From Planococcus antarcticus DSM 14505 (GTDB taxonomy: Bacteria; Bacillota; Bacilli; Bacillales_A; Planococcaceae): a stretch of 64,000 bases of DNA. Position 1 is the first letter of the stretch. Every line of letters starts with the position of its first letter. The notes beneath the pieces are model-generated. The model was given only the letters and a program-made list of their open reading frames with translations. It was not told the DNA's origin and did not search any database. Below are positions 35,346-44,989 of the stretch, in pieces. Both the position numbers and the translations under genes were made by a program. Where the stretch lies: positions 2,856,501-2,920,500 of the forward strand of contig NZ_CP016534.2 in NCBI RefSeq assembly GCF_001687565.2, written 5' to 3'.

Positions 35346-35852
35346 GACCCTCTTTCTGAATTTTTCGTTTCTTTTAATTGTAAGAAGCTAACAGATTATT
35401 GTCAAAATTGGCGGAATGAGAAGTTATTGCGGTCAAAGTATTTTCATTATTTAGATAGAATCTTATTTTTTTAATAAAAAAATGATGGTGTACTAGGTAA
35501 AGCGATACAGTCTACCATTCTTTTTTATATCAATTATCTTGCATAGCTAAAATAAAGCTGGAAGGAATTTAAAATTTGGATTTATTAGGAGATTAATTGT
35601 TACAAACAAACCAATTTTATTACTTAAACCTGTTTTTCATAGAAATAAACCTTATTTATATTTTTTATTGACATCAAAAACCCCGCTGTTATAGGGTTTT
35701 TAGGCATGATATTATTTTGTTATACAACTGTAATATAACTGCAATTGAAATGACGTTGTTTTTACTTTGTTCTCTCTATATAGTAAATGGCAGAGCAAAA
35801 TATTATTAATTCATATACTTGGATAATAAAAACTTGGGGGGAACCAACAACA
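35346..35852 (+). promoter_or_regulatory. upstream region of the NlpC/P60 gene with candidate promoter
   Basis: About 500 AT-rich bases. TTGACA at 35668-35673 and TATAGG at 35690-35695, 16 bases apart, form a reasonable sigma-A promoter. The stretch AAAACCCC...GGGTTTTT across the -10 could alternatively be a terminator hairpin. The leader to the ATG at 35853 would be about 150 bases. I looked for a c-di-AMP riboswitch, common before such genes, and did not find its motifs. Confidence 0.4.
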
Positions 35853-36596
35853 ATGAAAAAATTATTCTTTACGCTACTCACAGCAGGATCATTGCTATTT
35901 GCTAACTCAGCCACGGATGCACAAGCAGCTCAACCCGTTCAAAACAACGTCTCTTCATCTGTCGAAACTACGGATTCATCTGTACAGCAAGTTGCAGCAA
36001 GCAAAGCAACTGCAAAATCAGGCACGTTTAAAATGAAATACAACTCAAACGTTCGTGCGGATGCGGGAACAAAAAATAAAATTGTCACTATGGCTAAAAA
36101 AGGATCTATCGCTACAGCAACTCACCAAAAGAAAGTCGGCAAAGCAACTTGGTACAAAGTGAAAGTCAACGGCAAATCAGGATGGGTATTAAGCACATTG
36201 CTTACTTCAACAACTGTTAAGAAAGCTTCCGTTAAATCAGCTTCTTCTTCATCAGTCAGTTCAGAAGCGTTGGCACTTAAAGGCATCCCGTACAAATTTG
36301 GCGGCACGACTCCATCTGGATTTGACTGCAGCGGATTTATCCAATACGCATTTAAACAAGCAGGCAAGAACGTTTCACGCACAACTCTTACACAATTCGC
36401 TGAATCATATACAGTTGGCAGCCCACAGCCAGGCGACTTGGTATTCTTCGCTAACACATACCGCGCAGGCATTTCACACGTTGGTATTTACATTGGCAAC
36501 AACCAGTTCGTACACTCTGGCGGAGCGAAAGCAGAAGTCAAAAGCATGGACGACCCTTACTGGGGCAAGAAGTTCCACAGCTACAAACGGTTCTAA
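35853..36596 (+). CDS. secreted SH3b-NlpC/P60 peptidoglycan endopeptidase (C40)
   Basis: 247 residues from ATG 35853, where a normal signal peptide begins (MKKLFFTLLTAGSLLF..., cleavage near AQA-AQ); in-frame starts upstream lack one. A bacterial SH3 domain (about 56-118: NVRADAGTKNKIVTMAKKG...WYKVKVNGKSGWV) binds wall peptides. The C-terminal NlpC/P60 domain has the catalytic Cys159 (FDCSGFIQYAF), His209 (SHVGIYIG) and a third His at 221 (FVHSGG). It cleaves stem peptides between D-Glu and the diamino acid in family members. GGGGGGA lies 11 bases upstream. Confidence 0.95.
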   Translation: MKKLFFTLLTAGSLLFANSATDAQAAQPVQNNVSSSVETTDSSVQQVAASKATAKSGTFKMKYNSNVRADAGTKNKIVTMAKKGSIATATHQKKVGKATWYKVKVNGKSGWVLSTLLTSTTVKKASVKSASSSSVSSEALALKGIPYKFGGTTPSGFDCSGFIQYAFKQAGKNVSRTTLTQFAESYTVGSPQPGDLVFFANTYRAGISHVGIYIGNNQFVHSGGAKAEVKSMDDPYWGKKFHSYKRF

Positions 36597-36611
36597 TTTA
36601 ATAGATTTTTT

Positions 36612-36667
36612 AAAAGGGTGACCCGAATGTCTGCTGATAGCAGGCCTTTGCTGGTCCCCTTTTTTTG
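36612..36667 (+). terminator. terminator after the NlpC/P60 gene
   Basis: AAAGGGTGACC and GGTCCCCTTT pair around an inner CTGCTGATAGCAG stem and are followed by TTTTTTT. Confidence 0.75.
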
Positions 36668-37090
36668 TGTGAAAAAATTGTGCTGGGTGAAGATATCGCT
36701 TCAGGCAGACGGTTTCGGGCCCACGGGATGTGGGTCATGCCTGGATCGCCGTGCTTGCTGGCTGTCGTGGGCTTATCACTTCATCGCTCCGCTTTAAACC
36801 ATTGGCCAAAGAGAGTTCGGATCATGGTTTAAAGCAAAGCTAGCGCAACGGACACAGATGGTTTTACGTCGCCCTCTGCCGTTTCTTTTAGCTTTCTTCT
36901 ATATGAATTAAGAAGTGAATGGCTTGTTTGAGTAGCAGAGCAGCGCGATGTGGAACTATCGAGAATGGCCTATGCTCAAACATTTTTCATGAAACTCGTG
37001 TAGAAACGGAAAATACCCGAGTTGAAGCACAAAACTACTTGTAGAACCTCCCCCCACTTCAAAGCGATCCCCGCGTTTGTAAAAACACAA
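36668..37090. repeat. GC-rich repeat-like spacer
   Basis: About 420 bases. It includes GGTTTCGGGCCCACGGGATGTGGGTCATG, which resembles the block CGCTTTCGGGCCACAGGATGTGGGGTCATG at 49590-49620 and, inverted, the one near 44910-44950, and GCTAGCGCAACGGACAC. The end (37000-37050) has a CCCGAG...GAACC tract. No gene is visible. Confidence 0.5.
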
Positions 37091-37119
37091 AAAAGCAGAC
37101 TCCCATAAGAGCCTGCTCT
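37091..37119 (-). terminator. terminator of the anchored serine protease gene
   Basis: Read leftward, AGCAGGCTC and GAGTCTGCT pair, followed by TTTTTTGTG, directly after the stop. Confidence 0.85.
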
Positions 37120-38286
37120 TTACTCGTTTGCAATATCCGCAATTTGATAATCTCCATACTCATCAATGACCACTGTGTAGACGCCTTCGTGTGAAACAGT
37201 TGACGATTCACCACTCGTTTCTTCGCGGTAAGTAAACTCGGCTTCCGCTTCGACAGTGGCGCTGTCTTCATTGACTTCGATACTGGTAATGGCCGGCTGG
37301 ACGGTGTCGTAAATGCGGTCTGGACCTGCGTATTCGTCGATCAGCTTGGTGGCCTCCTGCTCCGCTTCACTGTCTGGCAGAATATAGGACAGATAGTAGG
37401 AGGAGTCGGCATCGTTCAGCGAATACGGCATTAATTCGTAATAGGCGGAGATGAAATTTTCCAGCAGGTCATCGGCAAAATAGGCGTCTTTGACATCCTG
37501 TAGCACGATTTCCTGTTCTTCTGTGGTGATCGGGTTTTCGACCCATTCGGTCAACTGGTCCCAGACCGTGTAAATGGGAATGGTATAGCCAGAACCCGGT
37601 TTTTCCTCGAGAATAATCGAGTTGATGCCAAGGATTTTGCCGGTGTCAGTTGCAATGAGCGGACCGCCACTGGAACCTTGGGCGATTTCTGCGTTCATTT
37701 CATACAAGCTGTTGTATTGGTACTGATCCTCAAAATCGAGATCGATGGCTGTGATTTCGCCGGTGGTAGCTGTGTTGTTTTGGTCATGGGGGCTGCCAAT
37801 GGCAACGACTGGGGAGCCGATCGCGACCGGCTCCATTTCAATTTCTAAAGGTTCTTTGCCGGCCAGCTCATCGACGCGGACAATCGCTAAGTCCTGCGTA
37901 TCGGACACCCCGATAACATGGCCGTTGAATTCCTGGCCGTCGCTATTTTTGACGGTGATATAGGACGCATCCAGAACGACGTGGGCATTTGTCAGAATGT
38001 CGCCTTTCGTATTGATCAAGAAGCCTGAGCCTTGCTCCAGATCGCTGTACAGCGTATAGACATGGGTTTTGGCGTTGGCAATCATGGAAGGCAACACGGT
38101 TTCAGCTTCAGGCGTCTGTGAGCCAGACTCTAGTGGTTGGGATGGCTGTGGTTCTGTTTCGGGCGCTGTACTATCTGTACCCATCGACAAATAAACGCCC
38201 AATGCGATTACTGCCAGCAGCGCAAGCGATAAAGCGGCAATGATTTGATTGTTCCGATTGATTTTTGGTGATGGCTTTTGGGTCAT
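37120..38286 (-). CDS. membrane-anchored trypsin-like serine protease (S1C-like)
   Basis: 388 residues. One transmembrane anchor (about 14-35) is followed by a Ser/Pro/Glu-rich linker and a trypsin-fold domain on the outside. Its triad is His102 (LTNAHVV), Asp132 (TQDLAIV) and Ser206 (AQGSSGGPL). Instead of the PDZ domain usual in HtrA, a C-terminal region of about 150 residues (LQDVKDAYFADDLLENFISAYYELMPYSL... to the end) looks like an NTF2-like fold. It may sense or process misfolded envelope proteins. Monocistronic. Confidence 0.88.
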   Translation of the reverse strand: MTQKPSPKINRNNQIIAALSLALLAVIALGVYLSMGTDSTAPETEPQPSQPLESGSQTPEAETVLPSMIANAKTHVYTLYSDLEQGSGFLINTKGDILTNAHVVLDASYITVKNSDGQEFNGHVIGVSDTQDLAIVRVDELAGKEPLEIEMEPVAIGSPVVAIGSPHDQNNTATTGEITAIDLDFEDQYQYNSLYEMNAEIAQGSSGGPLIATDTGKILGINSIILEEKPGSGYTIPIYTVWDQLTEWVENPITTEEQEIVLQDVKDAYFADDLLENFISAYYELMPYSLNDADSSYYLSYILPDSEAEQEATKLIDEYAGPDRIYDTVQPAITSIEVNEDSATVEAEAEFTYREETSGESSTVSHEGVYTVVIDEYGDYQIADIANE

Positions 38287-38331
38287 TGCAATCAGCTCAC
38301 TTTTTTCTTTCTGGTTCCATTATAGACGGTT

Positions 38332-38362
38332 AATTGTTTGGGTGCCAGGCACCCAAACAATT
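38332..38362. repeat. perfect 31-bp palindrome (REP-like) beside the RAYT gene
   Basis: Left arm AATTGTTTGGGTGCC, centre A, right arm the exact reverse complement. It lies six bases past the RAYT stop. A near copy is at 39130-39162. The GTGCCAGGCAC core is typical of REPs associated with Y1 transposases in Bacillota. Confidence 0.9.
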
Positions 38363-38367
38363 CTCGC

Positions 38368-38955
38368 TCAATTCAGTTTCTCGCCTTCCAAGTCCAGGAG
38401 ATCCGTCTCTTTGCAATACAACAAATAATCCGCTATACAACTGGAGTAGGGTGGAGGTAAAATTGTGGGCAAATAGCTTAAATCGAGGAATTCATATGGA
38501 GAACAGAGGGACTCTGCATACAATCGATAAGAACTGTGCGGATAATCCTTCATGTCTTCTACCATCGGTTCATTGGTATTGATGGGGTTTCTGTGGACGT
38601 AGCGGCTGATGGCGAGAATGCTTTTGTGGGTTATCGCTTTGCCGGCATAATAGCGGCTTTCGTAAAAATAACCGCAGTAGTTGTACTTTTTCTTATAATA
38701 ATCACTATAGCGCTTGTTGATGAGTGCCATTAGTTTTCCTAAAGGCACTTCAGATGACTGGATTAATAGATGATAATGATTGGTCATCAGGCAATACGCT
38801 AGCATCGTAAATGGATATTTTTCATGAGCATAGGTCAGTATTCTGAAAAAGGCAGCTACGTCTGAATCCTCCAGAAAAATTGCTTGTCTGTTGTTGCCTC
38901 TCATGACGACATGTTCATATGCGTTCGGGTTCCATATGCGCCGGTTTCTTCCCAT
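38368..38955 (-). CDS. REP-associated tyrosine transposase (RAYT, Y1_Tnp family), second copy
   Basis: 195 residues, HUH motif in TNHYHLLIQS (about 60-69), candidate catalytic Tyr in ISRYVHRNPINT (about 120-131), and N-terminal HVVMRGNNRQAIF. The start ATG follows AAAGGAGTG. It is clearly homologous to the RAYT at 2222 but diverged, with a shared core (YPFTMLAYC.MTNHYH). It is bracketed at six and about 175 bases by two copies of a GTGCCAGGCAC palindrome, as expected for a RAYT and its own REPs. It lies between the protease gene and the terminator of the large SLH protease. Confidence 0.92.
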   Translation of the reverse strand: MGRNRRIWNPNAYEHVVMRGNNRQAIFLEDSDVAAFFRILTYAHEKYPFTMLAYCLMTNHYHLLIQSSEVPLGKLMALINKRYSDYYKKKYNYCGYFYESRYYAGKAITHKSILAISRYVHRNPINTNEPMVEDMKDYPHSSYRLYAESLCSPYEFLDLSYLPTILPPPYSSCIADYLLYCKETDLLDLEGEKLN

Positions 38956-39129
38956 ATTTTCACACTCCTTTTCTAAACCTTCTATAATATAGTAGAAAGA
39001 ACAAAGATTTTCGTCAATTGTTCTAAAAAGCGGATAACTTGTATTTGTCTATAGGTTAAGAGCCTAAAAATGACTTTTCACGCTAAAACCTGCCGAAAGC
39101 TAGCTGTTTTGGCTTTAAAATATTTTTTT

Positions 39130-39162
39130 GAATTGTTTGGGTGCCAGGCACGCAAACAATTC
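39130..39162. repeat. REP-like palindrome, second copy (one mismatch)
   Basis: GAATTGTTTGGGTGCC-A-GGCACGCAAACAATTC; only one pair differs from the 38332 palindrome. Same family on the other side of the RAYT gene. Confidence 0.88.
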
Positions 39163-39208
39163 AAACAAACAGGCAAGCAATCAAGATCTGATTGCTTGCC
39201 TGTTTGTT
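39163..39208 (-). terminator. terminator of SLH protease 1
   Basis: A long stem of AAACAGGCAAGCAATC and GATTGCTTGCCTGTTT begins right after the stop codon. It resembles the terminator of the paralogue at 44990-45031 (GCAAGCAATC core). Confidence 0.9.
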
Positions 39209-42200
39209 TTATCTCAATAGCTTCATTTTGTCGAGGGCGCGGTATAGAACTGCTGCGGTTTCACCTCTTGTGATTTTTGCTTTCGGGTCGAAGATGTTGT
39301 CTTCGCGTCCTGTGATAAAGCCAAGTGCATAGGCTTGTGAAACAGCTTCATTTGCGTAAGGACTGATTGTCGAACTGTCCGCAAATTGATGCGTCGTGTC
39401 TAAACCTTCGAGCAACAGAGCTTGCTGGTATTCGACTGCGCGTATCATCATGACTGCTGTGTCTTGGCGAGAGATTGGCGCTTTTGGATCGAATGTGTTC
39501 GTCGTCATTCCAAGAACGATTCCCGCGCGAGCGGCGGCTTCGATTTCTTTGGAAGCCCATGTTTTGTCTGGTCCTGCATCTTTAAATTTGCCTTCAGACT
39601 CTTTTAGCGGCAACTTGAGTGTACGGACTAGCAATGTGGCAAATTCAGCACGTGTCAATTCGGCTTGTGGAGCAAAAAGTGTAGCTGTTTGTCCTTTGAT
39701 GACGTTTTGTGAAGCTAATGCTTCAATTTGAGTTTTTGCCCAATGTGACTGAATGTCTGTGAATGCGATTTTCGCTTTTTTCATAATGGTGAATGGTTTT
39801 TTCGTGACGTTTCCGGCCGCATCCACAACTTTCAAGGTAAATTCGTGATCACCCGGATCACGAACAGGCACGTCAATGGTGATGTCTTTGTTGAACGCGA
39901 CTTCGCCATAAGGCTCGCTCATGTCATGGCTGTAAACTTCGCTGTCGGTTAGGTAAACTTTGATGGCATCCATATTGTCTTGGACATTAAACGTGACTTT
40001 TGCTGTGTCTTTAGTGGAGTCGAGTATTTCGGGTGCGTCCAAAATCTCCAGTGATGCGGGACGTGTGTCGACTAGCACTTGGCTGCGCACTTCAAGCGAA
40101 TTGCCCGCTTCGTCTGTCGCTTTGACAAAAATATCATGGCGTCCATCTTCAACTGTCAAAGTATGTTGGAAAAATTGACCGTCAAAGCGAAGCGCTTTTT
40201 CATTGTTCACTGTGACTGAAGTGATGCGTGATTTGTCTTCTACACTGCCAAAAACTTCTACACGTTTGGTGTTGAGTACTTCAAGAAGCATGGGTGAAAT
40301 GATCGAAATGGCTGGTTTTTGCGTATCAACGACGGAACCTGTCAAAGGAACCGTGGTTTTATTGCCAGCAGTGTCATAGAAAACGGCTTTTAAGCTATCG
40401 CCTTTTTTCAGATCCTTTAACAGTACGTAAAGAGTGGTGCTTGGCGCTAATGTTTCGACTTCATAAGTCTCGGGATCGTCCGTTATAGCTACTCCGTTCT
40501 GCAAAATTTCCCAACGGTCTGGTCCACTGCCTCCTGTATTATCTTTGAAATTTGTTACCGTCACCGTCTTACCTTTTAAGGCTGCCTTTGCAGTGGGCGC
40601 CACTGTATCGACCAATATCGGTAGCGTCAACGACTGCCACTCGGCATTTGGATAATCAATAACGCCGCGGAGCTGAATTTGGTACTTGCCGTCTTTGACC
40701 GTTTTGCCAAGTACTTCTCCATTCCATTCATTAAAAAAGTCGTAATAATAAGGAAAGGTATCGTTGAAATTTTTCACTAAATTTTTTCCAGTTTGTAGCG
40801 TTCGTAGTTTCTTCCCATTTGCATCTAACACGTTGACCTCGATTTGCTTGGCGTTACGTAACAACGAGAACACCGGAATGACGGATTCACGGCTGCCATC
40901 GCCATTTGGTGAAAAAGCAAAACGCGCTGGAACAAAGCCTTGCTGATGGCTACCCCCGTTGAGTATTTGACCAAAGTCATCAGTTAAGAAAGTCGAAGCG
41001 TAAAACGTTCCAGGGTTCCAAGCCACATCGTCAAAAATAGACGCGTTGTCCCATTCGCCGTTAAAGCCGAAATATGGAACGACGAGCGGTGTGTTGCCCG
41101 TCACGTCTGCTTTAGCGTCTGTCAGCGTGATAAATCCATCAATAAAGAATCCATTGGTGAATGCCGCAAATTCTGGACGTCCTTTTAATGTTGACGTGTC
41201 AATGGTCACGCTAATTTTCGCTACCCCATTTGCCGGCACCGTTACGAGTTTGGGTGACGTGATTTTAACAAAGTTCGTCACGACAGTAGAGCCCGAAAGA
41301 TTGGGATCGGTGACGTTTATTTTTCGTTCTTTGTGTTTGGTGACAGCATCTGCTTGAACATCGACTTTTACTGCATACGTCGCTGCTTTGTTCGAGAAGT
41401 TTTTGGCTTGAAGCGTCATCGTTATTTTGTTGTTTTTTATTTCTTTTAACGCTATTTTGGCTTCGCTGCTCGTTTGGTCTGTCAGCATGACATCAGTCGA
41501 TAACGCGTCATGCAGTTGCATTAGACCCGCACCTTGACGTCGTGGCGACACATATTGCCCTTTTTTGAATTCAACCGGATTAGATGTGTTCATCAGTAAG
41601 TTTTTTGCGAATGCTACACGGTCTCTCCCATCTAATCCAAGTTCTTTAACTCGTTGGAAAACCAAAGCCGCTCCACCCGCTACATGCGGTGCCGCCATTG
41701 ATGTCCCACTCATCAAGCCGTAACCATTATCGTTTAGCGTTGAGAAGATATTGCCACCCGGCGCTGTGATTTCTGGCTTAAAATCCAAATTGGGTGTCGG
41801 TCCCCAAGACGTAAATTCGCTCATTTTGCCGGCATTCGAGTTCGGCGTCTCGAGCTTTTCTCCGTCAAAGACGACCGTTCCTTTTTTACCTGCCTGCAAC
41901 CCTGCTTTCATAGCAAGTCCATCTACTTGAAGTGTCGACATAAAAGGAATGCTGAGGTATGGATCATATTCCATTGTGACCGGTCCAGCAACGTTATTGT
42001 AAATAATCACACCGGCAGCACCCGCTGCTTCAGCTTCGTATGCTGCATCGATAAAAGGAATAGCACCTCGCGCAATCAACGCAAATTTTCCGTTGACATC
42101 TTTCCCTGTAAAATCTTGAGGCCGCCCTTGCCCCGCATCGACGATTTGATAGGATTCATTCGGCACCGGCTTTACATTGTTCGCTGGCATGTACAATGCA

Positions 42201-43420
42201 CGTCCTGCTTTGACGTTGTTTAGTTTGTAAATAAAGCTATCTGCAGTAATAACATCATTTTCAAATGACGCCACACCCAGTGAATCAACTGCAAGTCCCG
42301 GTGTCCCAATCAAGCCGTAATCTTGATTTTCTGCGAACGGCGCTAAAAATCCAGATCCTAACTTGTCTTCATTGCCAGCAGAAATCGCAACCAATACACC
42401 ATTATTCGTCGCGCGTTCTACTGCTTGTTGCTCGGGGTTTGATGTATCCACGAATCCAGCTGTGGCACCGAGCGATAAATTGATGACGTCAGCGTCTAGT
42501 TTGATGGCATCATCAATGGCTTTAATGTAAATATCTCCAAAAGTTGATGCCGAGTAAGCATCATTGCCAAATACTTTTAATGCTAATAATTGCGCTTCTG
42601 GAGCGACGCCTTTAATGCCGCCTTTTTCCTCATTGCCATTGGCACCAATCGTTCCTGCTACGTGCATGCCGTGCATCGAAGCGTCCGGCGCCACGTCACG
42701 GATTTCGGTATTGGCGTCCATGTAGTTGTAACCGAATGGCACTTTTTGTGTGAAAAACGCACCTTTTTCAATATCGTGATTTGAAACAAACGCTTCTACT
42801 TGAGTTTTCGTCAATGTAGCCGTCTTGTTATTGCTCAACACCATGTCCCGGTGTCCCGGGTCAATTCCTGTATCAATGACGCCGATAATCATTCCTTCTC
42901 CTTTAAAGCCGTAGTCGCGCCAAGCTTGCTGCGCTTGAACCAGCTTTTTAGAATATTTCATGAGTGGCTTTACCTCTGGCCGTTTGTACTCGGTTGCCTC
43001 GTATACTGCTTTGACGTTTGGCAGCTCCGCAATTTCAGCCACTTGTCCTGCTTCAACTTCCGCCGAGAAGCCGTTAAAGACGGTTGTAAAGGTTTGAAGA
43101 TAATCGATTTTTGGGGCCACTTTGGTAATAGCTGCCTGTACGGTTTCTTGTTTCTTCATGGCATCCGCTTCGATGCGCTTTTTTTGACTATCTGGCAGTT
43201 CTTTGTAAAGTACTCCTTTGGTAGTTGCGATTTCAATTGTCGGCTCTTCTTTTAACTCGATGATGATCCGCACTTTTTCTTTTGGCGATTGTGGTTTTAG
43301 CAATGTTTGGGCTAACTTCACTTCGGGATCCGGCACTTTCGACACCGCCGGGCTACTGAACCCTGTAACACTACTGATTACTAACAAAACCCCCATTAGC
43401 CATACACCTGTTTTTTTCAT
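39209..43420 (-). CDS. SLH-anchored subtilisin-like serine protease 1 (S8 family, lactocepin-like)
   Basis: 1403 residues. A signal peptide (about 1-28) is followed by an I9-type propeptide (VRIIIELKEEP...FNGFSAEVEAGQV). The S8 catalytic domain has Asp183 (VIDTGIDPGH), His253 (MHGMHVAGT), oxyanion Asn350 (SAGN) and Ser574 (LMSGTSMAAPH). A PA domain (about 405-525) is inserted, then Fn3-like and Ig-like modules, and three SLH repeats from about 1220 to the end (FTDIQSHWAKTQIEALA...LTRAEFATLL). It would be exported and held on pyruvylated wall polymer. GAGGAGGA precedes the ATG. Closely paralogous to the protease at 45081. Confidence 0.95.
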   Translation of the reverse strand: MKKTGVWLMGVLLVISSVTGFSSPAVSKVPDPEVKLAQTLLKPQSPKEKVRIIIELKEEPTIEIATTKGVLYKELPDSQKKRIEADAMKKQETVQAAITKVAPKIDYLQTFTTVFNGFSAEVEAGQVAEIAELPNVKAVYEATEYKRPEVKPLMKYSKKLVQAQQAWRDYGFKGEGMIIGVIDTGIDPGHRDMVLSNNKTATLTKTQVEAFVSNHDIEKGAFFTQKVPFGYNYMDANTEIRDVAPDASMHGMHVAGTIGANGNEEKGGIKGVAPEAQLLALKVFGNDAYSASTFGDIYIKAIDDAIKLDADVINLSLGATAGFVDTSNPEQQAVERATNNGVLVAISAGNEDKLGSGFLAPFAENQDYGLIGTPGLAVDSLGVASFENDVITADSFIYKLNNVKAGRALYMPANNVKPVPNESYQIVDAGQGRPQDFTGKDVNGKFALIARGAIPFIDAAYEAEAAGAAGVIIYNNVAGPVTMEYDPYLSIPFMSTLQVDGLAMKAGLQAGKKGTVVFDGEKLETPNSNAGKMSEFTSWGPTPNLDFKPEITAPGGNIFSTLNDNGYGLMSGTSMAAPHVAGGAALVFQRVKELGLDGRDRVAFAKNLLMNTSNPVEFKKGQYVSPRRQGAGLMQLHDALSTDVMLTDQTSSEAKIALKEIKNNKITMTLQAKNFSNKAATYAVKVDVQADAVTKHKERKINVTDPNLSGSTVVTNFVKITSPKLVTVPANGVAKISVTIDTSTLKGRPEFAAFTNGFFIDGFITLTDAKADVTGNTPLVVPYFGFNGEWDNASIFDDVAWNPGTFYASTFLTDDFGQILNGGSHQQGFVPARFAFSPNGDGSRESVIPVFSLLRNAKQIEVNVLDANGKKLRTLQTGKNLVKNFNDTFPYYYDFFNEWNGEVLGKTVKDGKYQIQLRGVIDYPNAEWQSLTLPILVDTVAPTAKAALKGKTVTVTNFKDNTGGSGPDRWEILQNGVAITDDPETYEVETLAPSTTLYVLLKDLKKGDSLKAVFYDTAGNKTTVPLTGSVVDTQKPAISIISPMLLEVLNTKRVEVFGSVEDKSRITSVTVNNEKALRFDGQFFQHTLTVEDGRHDIFVKATDEAGNSLEVRSQVLVDTRPASLEILDAPEILDSTKDTAKVTFNVQDNMDAIKVYLTDSEVYSHDMSEPYGEVAFNKDITIDVPVRDPGDHEFTLKVVDAAGNVTKKPFTIMKKAKIAFTDIQSHWAKTQIEALASQNVIKGQTATLFAPQAELTRAEFATLLVRTLKLPLKESEGKFKDAGPDKTWASKEIEAAARAGIVLGMTTNTFDPKAPISRQDTAVMMIRAVEYQQALLLEGLDTTHQFADSSTISPYANEAVSQAYALGFITGREDNIFDPKAKITRGETAAVLYRALDKMKLLR

Positions 43421-43628
43421 ACATCGTCCTCCTCTTCCTGTGTAATTATCTTAATTATCAAATAACTAAATCACCTTCATTTTTCCATTTAATCAACCAA
43501 AAGTCTATGGTTCCAAAGTTACTGTTTGTGGATTTCTTGAGGTATGTGGAGATATGGTGATAGTTTTAGAAGTTGTCTTCGCTTGAAGAGTTTTTTAGAG
43601 AGAGTGGTAATTAGGTTTGTTGCGGTTC
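43421..43628. other. upstream region of SLH protease 1
   Basis: About 200 AT-rich bases. GATAAT-type sequences near 43450-43465 on the reverse strand could be -10 elements; no confident -35. Confidence 0.35.
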
Positions 43629-44567
43629 TAGGAGTCGCCTTCGGGCGCTTTGGAGTGGACTCTCGCGATAAGCCGGGCGTCGCTTTGCTTGCCAGTCTTA
43701 TCGCTTCGTCCACTCCCTGACGCGCCTCCGCTTGGTATGTGTTTGACAAATAGATTTTGTTTTTGTGTTGGATAGATAGTGAGCGTGGGGGGAATCGCTC
43801 GGCGGCGGTGGTGCACGCGCCTTCGCTTTGTGCAGATCGTTTTGGTGAGTGGTAATCGTTTTATCGTTGTACTTTAAGTCGCCTTCGTGCGCTTTGGAGT
43901 GGGTTCCCGCACTAAGCCAGACAGCGAAAAGACGCTGCCAGTCTTAGTGCTCCACCCCCTCCCTGGACGCGCCTCCGCTTGGTATGTGTTTGACAAATAG
44001 ATTTTGTTTTTGTGTTGGGTAGATAGTGAGCGTGGGGGGAATCGCTCGGCGGCGGTGGTGCACGCGCCTTCGCTTTGTAAGATGGCAATTGTGGGAGTAG
44101 TTTTAGAGAAGTTCTAGAAGTCGCTCTGGTCGCTCTGGAGTGGGTTCCCGCACTAAGCCAGACAGCGAAAAGACGCTGCCAGTCTTAGTGCTCCACCCCC
44201 TCCCTGGACGCGCCTCCGCTTGGTATGTGTTTGACAAATAGATTTTGTTTTTGTGTTGGATAGATAGTGAGCGTGGGGGGGGGAATCGCTCGGCGGCGGT
44301 GGTGCACGCGCCTTCGCTTTGTAAGATGGCAATTGTGGGAGTAGTTTTAGAGAAGTTCTAGAAGTCGCTCTGGTCGCTCTGGAGTGGGTTCCCACACTAA
44401 GCCAGACAGCGAAAAGACGCTGCCAGTCTTAGTGCTCCACCCACTCCTGTGACGCGCCTCGGCTGGGTGAGTGGTTGGTAGGCAGCATTTTTGTTTTTTT
44501 GTGGGGGATAAGGGAGAGTAGGGTTTTGGAATCGCTTGGCGGCGATGGTACACGCGCCTTCGCTTTT
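43629..44567 (+). repeat. tandem array of four ~205-bp structured units, period ~245 bp
   Basis: Units lie at 43629-43830, 43875-44077, 44118-44321 and 44362-44567. Each begins AAGTCGC(C/T)...GCTTTGGAGTGG. It then has a hairpin pairing CACTAAG...CAGCG with CGCTGCC...CTTAGTG inside a GGAGTGG/CCACCCC stem, then CGCGCCTC(C/G)GCT, a T-rich middle, and ends GGCGGCGGTGGTGCACGCGCC. The first unit has diverged in the hairpin. The reading frames across the units are short or shifting, so these are not genes. Inverted copies lie at 50044-50747. Confidence 0.85.
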
Positions 44568-44589
44568 AGAGTGAAAATGAGAGGGTTGT

Positions 44590-44662
44590 GGGTTTTACCT
44601 GGGTGTTTTGTGTTTCAACCCGGGTGTTTGCTTTTTATACCCGGGTGTTTTCCATTTATACA
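44590..44662 (+). repeat. short tandem ACCCGGGTGTTT motif (3 copies)
   Basis: ACCTGGGTGTTT, ACCCGGGTGTTT and ACCCGGGTGTTT are spaced about 20-21 bases apart with T-rich spacers. The CCCGGG core is palindromic. The same motif occurs at 49985-50030 (inverted) and 58590-58640. Confidence 0.7.
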
Positions 44663-44875
44663 GATATGTCCCACTTCTATACACGAATTCTACGAAAAAG
44701 CATAACTTATCTATCAATAGAGAACAGAAAACCAAACAAGAGCAACTTACTATACAGAATGCTGGCTTTTCGCAGGCGAAAAGCGAAAGTGCAACTCCCT
44801 TTTTAGTAGCTGCATGTTCATTCCTCATTCCTTACCTGTAAGAAGATAGCAAGAAAGAGCAAAAGGTGGCCCTTG

Positions 44876-44958
44876 GCAGCTAGCACCGCGACATCCTGTC
44901 GCGCTAGCTGCATGACCCGCCTACTGCGGGCCCGAAAGTGTCTACCTGCAGCGATTTC
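44876..44958. repeat. hairpin-forming GC-rich repeat
   Basis: AGCTAGCACCGCGACA and TGTCGCGCTAGCT form a stem, followed by GCATGACCCGCCTACTGCGGGCCCGAAAGTG. A diverged inverted relative is at 49571-49665. Confidence 0.65.
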
Positions 44959-44989
44959 TTAGCCCATCCTCTTTCATTCCTTTCCAACA

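Noticed and set aside
35500..35853. c-di-AMP riboswitch before the NlpC/P60 gene
   Set aside because: The region is AT-rich and the conserved riboswitch blocks were not found; the GGGGGGA near the start is a ribosome-binding site.
40764..43255. Open frames antisense to the SLH proteases, nuclease and nucleotidase
   Set aside because: Long opposite-strand frames are a by-product of codon bias in large genes; none has a ribosome-binding site with a recognisable protein.
43629..44567. Coding repeats
   Set aside because: Open frames across the arrays are short, change frame between units and lack ribosome-binding sites. The conserved features are hairpins.
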